A stretch of DNA of 64,000 nt from Lates calcarifer (taxonomy: Eukaryota; Chordata; Actinopteri; Centropomidae). Positions 47,176-58,963 of the stretch are shown piece after piece (the stretch's first letter is position 1; each line of letters opens with the position of its first letter). The position numbers and the translations under genes were made by a program. The stretch is taken from assembly GCF_001640805.2 (NCBI RefSeq), contig NC_066837.1, positions 24,079,804 through 24,143,803 on the forward strand, read 5' to 3'. The notes beneath the pieces are model-generated. The model searched no databases and was not told where the DNA came from. It saw only the letters and a program-made list of their open reading frames with translations.

Positions 47176-50100
47176 GTGCGACTGAATGTTTTGTTACTCC
47201 TCAGAGATGATAGCTTGTTGATAACTTGTTAGCTATGTTTTTAATCCAGTAAAAAACAACAATAGTATAACTTAAGCTGCTGGAAAACAGAGTATAGATT
47301 AACAATATTATACAATCTCAGCAGTATAAACAATATGGAAACATGTCTGTCATCTTGTTATTGTTAATGATGTCAGCTAACTGACATCTAACTGGTATTA
47401 AGTAATAACATGCATTAATTATATCCTACCAGGTCATGCATGACAGTGTGCGTCTGTGCAGTGACAGAGGACAGGTCCTGGCCACCTATCCTGCAGAAAA
47501 ACTAGCCTTCAGCGCCTGTTGCCCTGATGACCGGCGATTCTTCGGCCTGGTCACGATGCAGGCCACAGATGACCACGACGATCATCACTTCAGCAACGGA
47601 CGAGATGAAGAGGGCGGTTTGAGGACCTCCTGTCATGTGTTCATTGTGGACCCAGACCTCTGTCACCACCAGGTATAAAGAGAGACGACGGTTTACAAAT
47701 CATGCTTACAAGTAAATTATTCATTTGAATTATTTTGCTTAAATACACACACACATAAACTATTCATACATAACTACAATATAATTAAGTATTGGATGTT
47801 TTATTTCCTGCTGTTTTGTCAATAAATGCAGGGGTGAAGTGTTGTTTGAGTTTTGCTGTAGAAAGTCCAGGGACTTTAGGCTGCTCTTGAAGATGAAACA
47901 AGTGATCATGGAAAAACAAGATGTTTTTCAGGCACAGAAATAAGAAAAGTTATATTAAAATAAAATAGTTTGCCACAGTGGTTTATAAAACCAAGCATTT
48001 TTAACCTTGCAGGATCTTCATTAGGACAGAAGTAAGGAAAGAAAAGTATCTGGAAAGTGACATTTTTCAGTAGTGGTGCCAAAACTGTTGTTTCAATACT
48101 TTTGTTTTTGAATTCCTTGTGTTGAGAGCAATAAACATATTTTTTCCCTATTTAACAACTAAACCACACTTATCAAATTTGACAGTGTTAAATTTTGTCT
48201 TAACATATAGCTGCTGTTATTGACATTTACATAAATACATACCAAAATTATGTTATTATATTAAATAAGGAAATATCTGGTAAAAGAATAACGAAATAAG
48301 AGTCTGGTTAAGCTACCAGTCAATTTACAATACCGTATATACAGTACATACAATACAGTACAATACAGAACTCCAGAAAGTATGAAGCTGGTCTGATGGT
48401 CATTGTCTGATTGTTCTACCCAAGTTTATTTGTCAGTGGTGCTAATAAGCCAGAAACATATTAACAGCTAGCTACATTTTATTTAATCAGAAACATTTTG
48501 ACACAATTAAAAAGAAAGATATATTCTAAAGCATCTATGTTGTGGAGAAAAAGTGACATATACGATAGCAGATGTCTACTCACACACTAACACTCTTATG
48601 GTGACTGTTGTTTCCTCAGGTCCATTTAGGTATAGCCAGGAGGTTTGGCTTTGAGTGTACCCCTGACCCAGACACAGGAGGCTGCCTGGAATTCCCTCCC
48701 AGTTCTCAGCCTCTCCTCCAGTTTGTGTCCGTCCTCTACAGGGACATGGGGGACAACATTGAGGGGGTTCGTGCCCGGGCCTTCCATGACCCAGACAATG
48801 ACGCCCAGCAGAACCACAGCACCAGCAGCAACAGTGATAGTGGGATTGGCAACTTTTTACCAGAAGAGAAAAGTAACAGAGTGCTTTTAGTAGACCTCGG
48901 AGGTCCTCCTAATCACAACCACATCTCTGGGCCACGTCACTGGGACAGCCCACCTTCCTCCCAGCAAGCCTGGAGCCCCACCCTAGGAGCTGCAGCCTCT
49001 CACCCACCTCCTCCTCCTCCACCTACTCTGAGAAACGGCCACTACCGTCATGATCCACACCTGGCTGACCTCCCTCACCCTCTCCCCTTAGCTCACCCTG
49101 ATGTCCCTGGCAGGCACTCACGAGGGGTCCACCCTCACCACTACTCACCAGGGAAGCGGGGAGGAGCTGTAGGGGGTGGAGAAAAGAGAGGGGCTGTAGG
49201 AGCAGTAGGGGTGGAGCCGCAGCGGTGGCTGCCAGTCCATGTGCTGAGAGACTGGCGTCAGCAACACCACCACAGCCACCTCCAGGGCCTCAGCAGCGAT
49301 CAGGAGTCCTATGCCGAGTCCACTGACGGGTGGTCTTCAGCTAACTGCAGCACCCTGCCCCCACCCATGAATAAGATCCCAGCCGACCGCTACAGGGCCC
49401 CGCTGGCCCCTGGAGACCACCTGCCACCACCTGGAGGGAGCCAGCCTCCTCCTCCTTCACATCCCCACTCCCACACTCACCGGCTGGCTGTTCAGAAAGA
49501 TGAGTGGGCTAAGAAGCTGTTTGGTGCTGGAGACAGGGAGCGGACTGGAGCAGAGAGAAGTGAAAGAGAGAAGAAACGAGGGAATGCAAAGGAGGGAGAG
49601 AAAAAGGTATGCTTTAGATAAAGTTATAGAAGTATTTTAATTAGTGATATTTGGTTTTATGCCTGTTACTTATTTAACTGATTTTTTTACCCACTGTATC
49701 GTCAAGCTTTCCATAATAGTGTATTCAGTGATGTGTTACTGTGCCAGTTTATGGGTTGTGGGGCTTTTGGAAGAGCTGTGTTAAAAATGACCATGAGATG
49801 AGAAGCCCGGCAGCAGGTAGAATCCCTCATCACACACCCCTGCTGTGGAAATTTACTCTGACTAGAGTGTGTCCAAGACTACAGTTTATTGAGGCTATAA
49901 ATCCGTCTGTGTTCATCCCACTGCTCTCCAACGTCATTTCACCCTCTCTCTCTCAAGGCCTGGAAATTAACTCATTCAGTCCTTGAATGAAGTTTTCTCT
50001 CAGTATGGGAAACTTTTCAATGGTTTTGAAAGTTGTAATGAACCATATTCACCCCATCAAATATCCCTGTACTGTAGTGAATAATGTGAGCACCCCATTT

Positions 50101-53100
50101 GGCTCTCTCCCCAGGCTTAGTACAAGTGAATTGATAAGTTATTTATTCCTACTGCTCCAGTATCAGATCATGTATTATGTATTAGCCAGGCATCTGGCTA
50201 CACCTGAAAACCACCTGTTTTCCACCGTAATGAGAGTCAGTAGTAACAGCAGAGCAGGTTTTAGACTAGCTTTATAGTAAATGTATAATGTTCGTATGAT
50301 ATCTATTTTATTAAATCAGTTTTTTGTACACATATTAATGCTGTAAACATCAGCTACATTACATCAGTAAATAAAAACTGTCCAACTATAACACTTAGGG
50401 ATAAGCTACAGTTAAATAAATGGGCTGCATTATTTTATGAGAATACATTTCATATTACAGTGAGATATAGTCCATTACTGACTGGCTGTTACTGTCTACA
50501 GACAAAAGAGCTTTAGGCTAAGGAACAGACACAGACAAAGCGTGAAAGATATATCCAGCCTGACTGGATTCCATCTGCATTAACCACTCTACAAACCCAT
50601 CTGTTGAAATGCTCATACAGAATTTTTACAAGTATGTAGGAAACAGTTGCCTTGTGTCTCTCTACATTTACAAAAAAGGTGCTGGGGGATAGACCCTTGT
50701 TTCCTTGATACTGAAGGAGACTGGTGCTTCCTCCAATGGTGGACAGGGTCCCAGGAATCCTCAGGGGACAATCAGAGGAAGTGTTTACAAGGCTGGGGGC
50801 AGGATAGAGGGTGACAGTGACAGGAAGGTGGATGTTAACTTCTCTGAACAATGTTCTCAGACTGGAGGCGCAGAGCTTTGGAGGCTGTCACGGTAAGCCA
50901 TGATTACTTGTAGTCAAGGTAAAATGCTGATTCTGCTGTGGCAAATGAGGCTATAGCTTTGCTTTGTAAGGTCTCTCAGTGTATTTTATACCAAAGAATT
51001 ACACAGATATTATTGCTGACATCTTACCCATACTATACAGTGTATTAGGGCGTCATCCTTAATTACTTGAGTGTATGCCACATGGTGGCACTGTTTCATC
51101 ATCTAAAGCCCCATAAGTCTCCTGCATTGCCATTGTCTGTTGGAAAAAAAATGTGCTGTGCATCAGTTGTTTGGTACCTGACCTGTCCACATGAAGCAGA
51201 CATGACTGTGGTCAACTCATAGCGTGGAAGTCATTAAAAAAACTTCATATTGGAAGAAAGCTTTCAAAAATATACATACAGAAACAAGCAGTCAAATCTT
51301 GATGAATGTGTCACATTAAGGGTTAGAATTTGTTGTGTTAAATCAAAAAGTGCGTTGAAGCAAACATGTTGACCGTGCCTATATTTAGGCATATTTTAAG
51401 TATTTATTCAGCTCTTGTTATTCTGGTGTGGTTAATATTCTTACAAGAAATAAGTGTTTTTTTGTGTTAGGTATTTATGTAGACAGCTGTGTTGTTGTAA
51501 ACAGGAAAGATGACTTTTTTGTGACATTGAGTGTGTGTGTATGTGTATGTGTGTGCCTATGTGTGTGTGAGGGAGAGGGAACCAAGATCAGCAGCACAGA
51601 TAAGAGCTGTGAGTTTTCCACTAAAATGTGGTCTTTCAGATGTTTCTCTGAAAACGCTCTGGTGCAGCCACACCCAAAACAACCCCAGCACCAGTGAGTC
51701 AGATCAACTCTTTATCAGTTCCTTTTTAATCCCAATCTCAGCCTCTCCTGTAAACCTTTTTGTTTGCTTTAAGCATTATTGCCATCATAAATAAGACTTG
51801 ATCTGAACTGATCATGTTAAACAGAGGGCACATGAGAATGTTTGTGTCCACATATGTAATCGAGTGCTCAAATCTGTGTTATCTAACACACACGCATACA
51901 CTCACAAAAACGCATACACGCACGCATGCATGCAGACAAAAGGTTGACTCAGTATCCAGGCAACACCACTGGTCATCTCCTGATGAAATGCAGACAAGAC
52001 CTGCTGATAATCAGCCAGTCAGATTCAACATGCGCCACAATTTGGCCTCTGGAGCCTGTCAACATTGATTAATTACTCGTTAGTCAGCTGAGGTCCATTG
52101 ATATATTCTCTCTGCTACAGTATAAGGAGACTGGTCAAATGCCATTTGTGAAGAGAGAAAGTAGGAGAGTGTTCCTCTTGTTTTCTAAAGACGACAGCAC
52201 AACAGTTGTGTAAATGCTAATTGTTGACCTGTGAGGGCAACACAAGATTATCCTCTTTGGTTTACTGCACTTACTCAGTATGGTTATATCATTGTCAGAT
52301 GACTTTGGACAATAAATCCTGATGACCCAGAGACTAATTTTCTTGAGCCCATTTTAGTCAATCGTTTATGGCATCATTTAGCAGCTGGATAGTTTTAACT
52401 TCATTCCAGTCACTGTAGTAGTTTCTGTTTACCATCTTGAATATTCTTTGTGCATAATTTTCAGCATCAAATAGAAGTACACTGACACAATTACAGCACC
52501 ACCTGAATGATAATGCAGTTCTAAACACAATATAACTTTCACAGATACAGCTCTACAAGTGCTGTTGTTATCATGTTCATCCCCTGATGATGTGTTGCTC
52601 TGTGTCTCTGTGCTATGGCTGTGGTTGTGGGGTTGACTAAAGTACTATCTAGTACTGCAGGCAAAATCATAGGACTGTACATGCCTACTTACAACATGTG
52701 GAATTTAACATTTAAGTGGAAAAAGAAACCAGTCTTAAACAGGAATGCATGTAACACAGAGAAACTTCAGGCTAAGCTGCACAAATCACTTCATGTAGGA
52801 CTGTCTACATTCTATGTGTGTCTTTGCAGTATCTAATTGACACTTTACATTTAATTTCCTACGACATCTGTCCCACCAAACACACACACATGTGCATGCG
52901 TGCGTGCGTATGCACACAGGCACTTGTCATAGGGTGTGAGAAATAGTGGCATGCTGTTTATGAATGTACTGTTGATCAAAACCTTTTTGAACTGGATCAT
53001 GGTTTGGATAATTGAGGTTTGGATAGTGCAAACAAATACTTTCCCATGATGTAAAACCTGTTATTAACAGGTAAACTCAAGACTTTGGCTGCTGGTTGTC

Positions 53101-56100
53101 ATGGTTGTTATTTAACACACTCCACAGTCCAGCAGCAGTGTAAACACTGTAAAAATTCTATGCACTAATAACAAAAAATGCATTGAATACTGGTATGTTA
53201 GATAATTGATCTTTTATTAAATCACTTATTGGTTTCATCTTTACTGTGCATGCTTTTTTAGTTTTTCATATTATAGCCTGAATGGAAAAAACTTTGGGTT
53301 ATTTAATGTAATCCCCGGTTCTTTGATAACAGAGTGAGGTGTTTCGCTATGGGAATCGCTTTGGCGTGACCAACTATGGATGCTCCAATGACACCACGTC
53401 AGTGACAGGTCGAACTGTGCCTGGGGCACGCACCCCATATAACAACACAGTCAACCAGCCCCTGGCCTACAGCCTCCATAGGCTCAAAAGGGTGATGAGA
53501 TAATGCATCCAGCACCACTGACAGATCCCACAGCGGTACTAGGGGCCTGGAAACTGGGAGCTTGTGGCGTGCACCCTTCATGAAACGACAAACCAGAGAA
53601 TGTTGTCCCACCGGCTTATCTCTGAAGCCCACATGGCATTCTGAGATGGCCGTTAAGTACGCTTTAATTGTAGAAAAGGCCTTCCCCTTCTTAACCAACT
53701 CCTGCAAGAAACACAGTAGATCAACCACTGAACACTGAAAAGGAATGATACGCCTAAAGTCACACCATTCCTAAAAAATCTGCCACTTTGCCCCATAAAG
53801 AGAGCAAGTGGAAGAGGCCCTTGCACTCTGAATGGTGTCAGTGACCTGTGCAGGCAGACCTGCAGCATTCACATTCCACCTCTCATGGTCCAAGCACAGA
53901 TAGCTATGCAGTCTGGGTGAGGGTGGTAAATCTCCCTGTGCGCTTAGGACAAAAGATTCCTGCGTATGGGGAGAGGCCAAGGCTCTCCTGCCAGAAGTTG
54001 TACTATTTCTGCCACCCAGTTCTTGGATGACCGCTATCAGAATTAGCGACAAGCTCTCCTCTCTCACCCTGGCTAGGGTGGGGGAGATCAGGCTGAGAGG
54101 GGGGAATGCATAGAGCAGCATGTTTGGTCATGGATGAGCTAGAGCATCCACCCCCAGGGGAGCATTTTTGTCAGTGGACAGTGGGCGTTTTCCTGTAAGG
54201 CGAAGAGATCTACGGCTGCCCAGCCGTACCTCTGCCAAATCTTTTCCACTACCTGAGGGTGGAGAGTCCACTTCGTACGGGGGTTTCCCTGTGATAGGAG
54301 ATCCGCCCCCCTGTTCAATACGCCTGGCACATGTGATGCTTGAAGAGACAGGAGTCTGCTCCACTAGATTATCTTTTGAGCCAACTTGTGCAGCTGCAGA
54401 GAGTGAGTGCCACCCTGGTGGTTGATTTATGCCACTACTGTGGAGTTGTCTGTTTTTACCAAGACATGGCGACTTTGGAGAAAGTGCAAAGAACACTGCC
54501 CAAAGCTCCAAGATGTTTATGTGAACCCAAGCCAGCCATAGGCTCCAGGTGCCATTCACGCCTCTGCCCAGCATGGTTGACGCATTTGTCATCATGGTTA
54601 CCCTGGATGACACCGTTCCCAGCGGGACTCCTGACATGAGAGCCGTCGAGTCTCTCCATTGACGGAAAGCCATCACACACGTCACACCCTGTGGCTGAGG
54701 TGATGACGTGGGCACAGGCGCAATGCAGCCACCCAACAGCTGAAATCTCAAATCCCTCTGAAAAACAGATATCACTGAAGCCATGAGGCTGAGCAGATGC
54801 AGGCAAAGTCTGAACATCACAAACTTTCCCAGCTGGAAAAGGGAGAAGCAGTGTATGAGAGATGCTAACCTCCCCTCCGATAGCATGATGCAATAGGAGA
54901 GGGAGTTTATGTTAAGACCCAGATATTCTGTACATTGCGTGGGTTCCACTCGGCTTTTTGCCCAGTTAATCCTGAACCCCAGATCGCTGAGATGATTTAT
55001 CACTGTAGCGGAATCTCTGATCGCCTGATCCCGTGATTGGGAGAATATCAGATAATCGTCTATGTACTTCTATTCTGTACGTCTATTCTGTAACGGAGAC
55101 AGCGCTGCTTCCACACACTTGCTGAACATCCTCAGAGCTAACGACAGCCTGAACGGTATGGCCAGATATTCGTAGGCTCTGCCCTGATAAGTGAACCTGA
55201 GAAATTTCCTGTGTGCGGGATAAATGGCAATGTGAAAATAGGTGTCTGAGAGATCTATTGTCAAAAACCAATCACCTGGGCGGATTGAGCGACAGAGCAC
55301 TTTGTGTCAACATTCTGAAAGTGTACTTTCGTAAGTGCTTGGAGATCTAAAATGGGGGCAAAGTGATGAGCTCTCTTTCTTAGGAATGAGGAAATAACGG
55401 GAGTAAAATCCTAGCTGAGTTTCCTTGTTCTGAACGGCTCTGATCACTCTCAAACTGTAGTCTGTACCCTTGAGACATAGTGGAAATAATCCACAGGCGC
55501 ACTTTTTGTGTGTCACTCAGGGCCTGAGCGGTTCAGCCACAGAGCTCTCTCCCCTGCGACTGCAAACCCCAGCACTCGACCACAACCCAGTACTGCTCCA
55601 TGTGAGGAGCGCAGGATGAGGTCGTTAACAACACCGATCTCATCCCAGAGAGACGGGTTAGGTGACCCAGTGTCCAGCTGCGAGCCCAAAATAAGAGAGA
55701 GCAACGGTTAGGGTGGAGGTGATAAGCCACTGAGGGCTCCACCACTGGGGGTTTGGCCAGCCCCAGCTCCTCCATCCCGTGGTTCTCCAGCTTAGAGTAG
55801 CCTTTGGTGGGAAGCTTACTCTTGAATGGGTTAGGCCAGTACCTACTCACTTCCTCCATGCAGACAGGCACTGCCGGCAGAAGTTGTTTCGCTGGCGGCT
55901 GGGCTGGAGAGAGCCTCTTGCCGCCATAGAGGTCTCTCTCTGCCCCTTCAGCGTCCTGGGCTGCCGGCCACTGAATCCCCAACTTGGATGTAGCCAGACC
56001 TTGCAGACCTCGTATAAGCTGTGGTCCACTGGTGGAACAGCGTCAGATGCACTGGGGGGTCTGGATGTGAAACTGGGAACGTGGAGTCATCCTCCTCGTC

Positions 56101-57188
56101 CTCCATCTTGTCCATATCGAGGAGGTCAGAGTTGGCATCGCCCTCTGCCTCCTCGCCGCACATTTCCCCCTTGAGGGACTCCTCGAAAAGTGGGGGCATG
56201 TCCAGAGGTTTAGGATCCATGATGTCTGCCCAGCTCGGAGCAGCTTGTGGCAGATGGGTACTGGTTGTGGCTTTTGGGGTGGCTCCCGACAGGCTTGGGT
56301 CCTGGTTGTTGGCAACCGCCACTCTGAGCCGCCTTTCCAGTATCTTTTCTGGCATAGTCCGCCAGCGATGCTTGAGCGTGTTTAGTGCCCATAAATGCTA
56401 TGCACATTGGGGTGAGGGTCCTGAGATGGGATGACCTGCATGACGCGGGGGGACAGACCGGGGATGCAGCCCTCTTTATTCTTTGGACGTAGTCCTTGAT
56501 GTGGTTCGTCTAACGGTTAAGCAGCTAGCCAAACTAGCCTGGAAGAGCTGAGAGAGCTTGTATAGTTTCTTCACGGGAAGAAAGTGAGAATGATTTGAGA
56601 GGGGCTGGTCGAATGTGTTGTTATACAGGGGGCATGCCCCAGGCATAGTTTGTCCTGTCTGTCACTGACAGATGTGGTGTCATTGGAGCTTCCGTAGTTG
56701 GTCACGCCAAAGGAATTCCCATAGTGAAACACCGAACAATGTTAGAAAAAGAACAGATTTTTGAATTTGATACCAATACCATTGTTATTATATTTTGTAA
56801 TGAAATACTGTCCCCCATTCTTTTTTTCCCCATAAACACATAACAATTTTTATCAACATTTCTCAGGATAATTTATAAAGATCACAATTTGTGACAGTGA
56901 CTAGGAGATCTACTGAACGGGGCATTTTACAGTTAGAAAATTAACTTTTCAATGCTTTTCTGGTGGGCAGAATATGTAATGGAGACACTTATGATGACCT
57001 CAGAAATATCTTTGATGAGCTAATATTGGCCAATATATTGTGAATTGAACATGTCTCTCTCCCCTCAGGGTGGTCGGTTCCGTGGTCTGACAATGGGTTT
57101 TCCCCCTCTGCCCCAGCGCTCCTCAGCCAGACGTTCCTTTGGACGTTCCAAACGCCTAAGCCTGGCCCGCTCCCTGGATGACCTGGAG
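46117..57188 (+). CDS. rgs12: regulator of G-protein signaling 12, N-terminal part (partial at window end)
   Basis: RGS12 is a multidomain scaffold and GTPase-activating protein for Gi-alpha subunits that links GPCR, receptor-tyrosine-kinase and Ras/MAPK signalling. Coding exons here are 46117-47175 (or from 46090), 47433-47672, 48620-49606 and 57069-57188, all phase 0, 802 codons from ATG 46117. They cover the PDZ domain, the PTB domain and the linker before the RGS box. The RGS, tandem Ras-binding and GoLoco regions must lie to the right of the window. The placement 3' of htt on the same strand matches human RGS12. Confidence 0.95.
47433..47672 (+). CDS. rgs12: rgs12 exon 3: PTB domain core
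   Basis: Eighty codons in phase 0. The exon encodes VMHDSVRLCSDRGQVLA, YPAEKLAFSACCPDDRRFFG and SCHVFIVDPDLCHHQ, the PTB beta-sandwich. An acidic/His insert (DDHDDHHF) is longer than in mammals. Confidence 0.95.
47673..48619 (+). other. rgs12 intron 3
   Basis: 0.95 kb, AT-rich. A short array of TACAGTACA/ATACAGTACAATACAG words lies at 48337-48370. No gene is seen. Confidence 0.6.
48620..49606 (+). CDS. rgs12: rgs12 exon 4: end of PTB and Pro/His-rich linker
   Basis: 329 codons in phase 0. It begins VHLGIARRFGFECTPDPD and LLQFVSVLYRDM, closing the PTB domain, then the conserved STSSNSDSGIGNF and KSNRVLLVDLGG. A long Pro/His-rich, likely disordered linker follows with QRWLPVHVLRDWRQ, SYAESTDGWSSANC and PPPMNKIPADRY matching mammalian RGS12. 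It ends in a Lys/Glu-rich segment at donor GTATGC. Confidence 0.95.
49607..53316 (+). other. rgs12 intron 4, part before the DIRS insertion
   Basis: 3.7 kb without a supported exon. GT-rich tracts lie at 51530-51570, CA/GCAT-rich tracts at 51886-51933 and TGCGTGCG tracts at 52880-52915. A splice-donor-like CACG/GTAAGC at 50888 ends an open stretch from 50693, but it does not fit the rgs12 phase. Confidence 0.55.
53317..53463. repeat. left inverted terminal repeat of DIRS element
   Basis: Pairs with 56600-56755 in inverted orientation. Shared words include GGTGTTTC, CTTTGGCGTGACCAACTA, GCTCCAATGACACCAC, ATAACAACACA and ACCAGCCCCT. By eye the two copies agree at most positions with a few small gaps. 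Confidence 0.85.
53464..53870 (-). pseudogene. DIRS tyrosine recombinase, N-terminal part only
   Basis: The minus strand encodes LLCFLQELVKKGKAFSTIKA, LTAISECHVGF and HSLVCRFMKGAR, the core-binding (SAM-like) domain of DIRS recombinases, then the LWDLSVVLDALS and PFEPM block. The frame then runs straight into the terminal repeat. The catalytic R...HxxR...Y half is absent. A frame change occurs near 53700-53760. Confidence 0.7.
54128..55516 (-). pseudogene. DIRS reverse transcriptase and RNase H, interrupted
   Basis: From the right: GFYSRYFLIPKK (RT motif 1 region), then in a shifted frame DLSDTYFHIAIYPAHRKF (motif A region with catalytic Asp), a TAG stop at 55070-55072, the DDYLIFSQ catalytic motif just after it in the same frame, and GFRINWAKSRVEPTQCTEYL at 54907-54985. 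RNase H is recognisable from TNASTMLGRGVNG and HINILELWAVFFAL. Breaks: a frame change near 55300 and the TAG. A short tandem GT(A)CTATTCTG duplication lies next to the stop. Confidence 0.8.
55517..56434 (-). pseudogene. DIRS gag-like region, frameshifted
   Basis: Two overlapping frames (56355-55948 and 55982-55533) cover an acidic, Asp/Glu-rich segment (MDKMEDEEDD) and a Pro/Lys segment, as in the poorly conserved DIRS first ORF. The overlap implies a frameshift. Assignment rests on position rather than on a sharp motif. Confidence 0.5.
56600..56755. repeat. right inverted terminal repeat of DIRS element
   Basis: Inverted partner of 53317-53463, beginning inside with AGGGGCTGGTC and ending outside with GTGAAACACCGAACA. 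The outer 30 bases are less similar between the copies than the inner 110. Confidence 0.85.
57069..57188 (+). CDS. rgs12: rgs12 exon 5: basic linker before the RGS box
   Basis: Forty phase-0 codons follow a CCCCTCAG acceptor. The exon encodes GGRFRGLTMGFPPLPQ and then SSARRSFGRSKRLSLARSLD, nearly identical to the mammalian segment that precedes the RGS domain, with donor GTAGGA at 57189. Confidence 0.95.
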
Positions 57189-58076
57189 GTAGGAGCGTAT
57201 GCATGCACACATACACACAAACACGCACACACACACACACACACATATGCAGTACATGCATCTTCCAAGTGTTGTGTGTTAGTGCTCAAGCTCAGTCTGA
57301 CCACTGTGTTGTTGTCATATTTGAGCCACAAGTGCCCCATCCATCTCTAATAATAGCAGCTTATGAGCAGCATACATCCTCACATGACATGTCAAGCCCT
57401 CTTTTCACATTACCGTGGCAACATACTCACAGTTGTAGACAGAGCCTTCTTATAGAAAGAGCCAAGAGACATTTTAGGGTTGCAAATTCAGAATTGGGAT
57501 ACCTGTAATGCTTTTGATAGCAGAGAATTACTTGACATTAACTGAGATTATTATTTGACACATGCAGCCATACATTTAAGTGTAGATGTATGGCATTTTC
57601 TGCTGACTGGGTGCAGTATGGCTACACTGCAGGAATGGTCCTTTTGCTCTCCTTTTAGCCGCAAGAGATGACCTGGTATCCAGTCATTTGAGAGCCATGA
57701 GTTTTCCCTAACAATATGCCTATTTAGCTCTGTTTTACAACATTTTATAATGAGAAAATCTGCAGCAGCTGCTCTAGTACTCTAGACAGGAAAGATACAA
57801 TGGACTGCTATGATGGTTACCACTGTAAATGCCCCAGAGCCCCTAGGTTTGCACAAGGTTATGTTAATCTTATTTATGATAGGATTAAAATATATGACAC
57901 TCCATTTCCAGCAGCTGTTTTTGTCAGTTGTACATTTTATCTTAAAGTGAGCCATAAAGGAGTTCAACTATCTATAGATTAAGACTGTACATTAACCTAA
58001 AGTGGAACATATAGAGTGTTATTCTCGTCATGGCCAGTCTGTATGTGCATTTGTGTGTTTGTGTGAGGGTTGACAA

Positions 58077-58138
58077 GACCAAAACAGAGTCCTGCTGTCT
58101 GTGAACACAATTCATGACAGCAGGACTCAGTTTTGGTC
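58077..58138. other. 62-nt near-perfect hairpin, miRNA-precursor-sized
   Basis: The arms 58077-58099 and 58116-58138 are 23 bases each and pair at 22 positions, with one A-A mismatch at arm position 10. The loop has 16 bases. The size and near-perfect stem fit an intronic miRNA precursor, but a decayed foldback transposon end would look the same. I do not recognise a known miRNA seed. Confidence 0.5.
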
Positions 58139-58244
58139 CTAAGATAGAGATCAGAAGAAAGCTGTTTTCCGCCGTTTAGTGGCTACTGGGGCACCCTGGG
58201 AGCAGATAAGCAGATCCCACACTGTCGCGTCAGTAGTGAGTTTT

Positions 58245-58345
58245 TTTTTATATACATTTTTGGCATTTTTCCTTTATTGGACAGCACAGTAGACAGCAAC
58301 AAGAAGAATGGGTAGGGGGACAGAGAGACTGGGAATACATGCTAC
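58245..58345. repeat. fragment of dispersed teleost repeat
   Basis: Words GGCATTTTTCCTTTATTGGA, CAGCACAGTAGACAGCAA and GGGGGACAGAGAG, followed by an ACATGC-like end, resemble a very common fish repeat. The family name and edges are uncertain. Confidence 0.45.
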
Positions 58346-58705
58346 AGAAGTTCCTGATTGGATTGAATATTTTAAACATTACACCCCTAATTGTTTTTAA
58401 GTAAAATTAAAACTGTTTTGTGGATCTTCAAAATGAATCAAATTCTTCAAAGAAAAATGCAATTTATAGATCATTTAGATCTCAAACTATAATTCATTTG
58501 TATTCATAAAGTTATTAGAAAGGGGTTACGCCTTGTACCCTTTTTATGCTAATGTTCATGTTGTACTGTGCTTAATGTCACCATACAGAGAACATTACAA
58601 CAATGCATCTTTCATTCAACTATAGTCATTCTCTTCTAATCATCAGTTAATTACAAAGGTGATTCATCATCAGGTGAAATTTCTGTATATATTTACCATA
58701 ATGTG

Positions 58706-58963
58706 TAGGGCTGGGTGATAAAACAATAAATATGTATATTAAATTGCAATAGAAAATGATATCATGATAGATATATAACAAATGGTTGATAAATGTTATA
58801 ATAATGTTAAAATAAAAGTATCTCCAGTTTTCACCCAGGAGCAAGAACCAGCCTTTTAACTTGAAATAAGTGACAGTTTGACATTTATCCTGATAATTAT
58901 TGATGTAAACTGAAATGAAAATTTTTATTGTGATAATATTTTTGGCCATATGACCCAGCCCTA
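58706..58963. mobile_element. MITE with TAGGGCTGGG termini
   Basis: TAGGGCTGGGTGATA at the left and TATGACCCAGCCCTA at the right are inverted repeats with one mismatch in 15. The 258-bp AT-rich interior has no coding capacity. The ends match a widespread teleost non-autonomous hAT-like family. Confidence 0.75.

Larger units (their letters stand above)
53317..56755 (-). mobile_element. DIRS-type tyrosine-recombinase retrotransposon, decayed
   Basis: A 3.4-kb insertion in rgs12 intron 4, antisense to the gene, bounded by long imperfect inverted repeats. Reading from 56755 leftwards, the order is a gag-like region, reverse transcriptase, RNase H and then the N-terminal half of a tyrosine recombinase. 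This is the gene order of DIRS1-group elements, which integrate with a tyrosine recombinase and typically leave no target-site duplication; none is evident here. The gag frame is shifted, the RT has at least one in-frame stop and the recombinase is cut off, so the copy cannot be autonomous. Confidence 0.88.

Noticed and set aside
50693..50896. Open stretch ending at a strong-looking donor (CACG/GTAAGC) in rgs12 intron 4
   Set aside because: It would leave phase 2, but the next rgs12 exon needs phase 0. The only upstream AG is poor, and no similarity to RGS12 is seen.
53848..54639. Plus-strand open frames within the DIRS element
   Set aside because: They are antisense to the recombinase, RNase H and RT frames, which have recognisable motifs on the minus strand.
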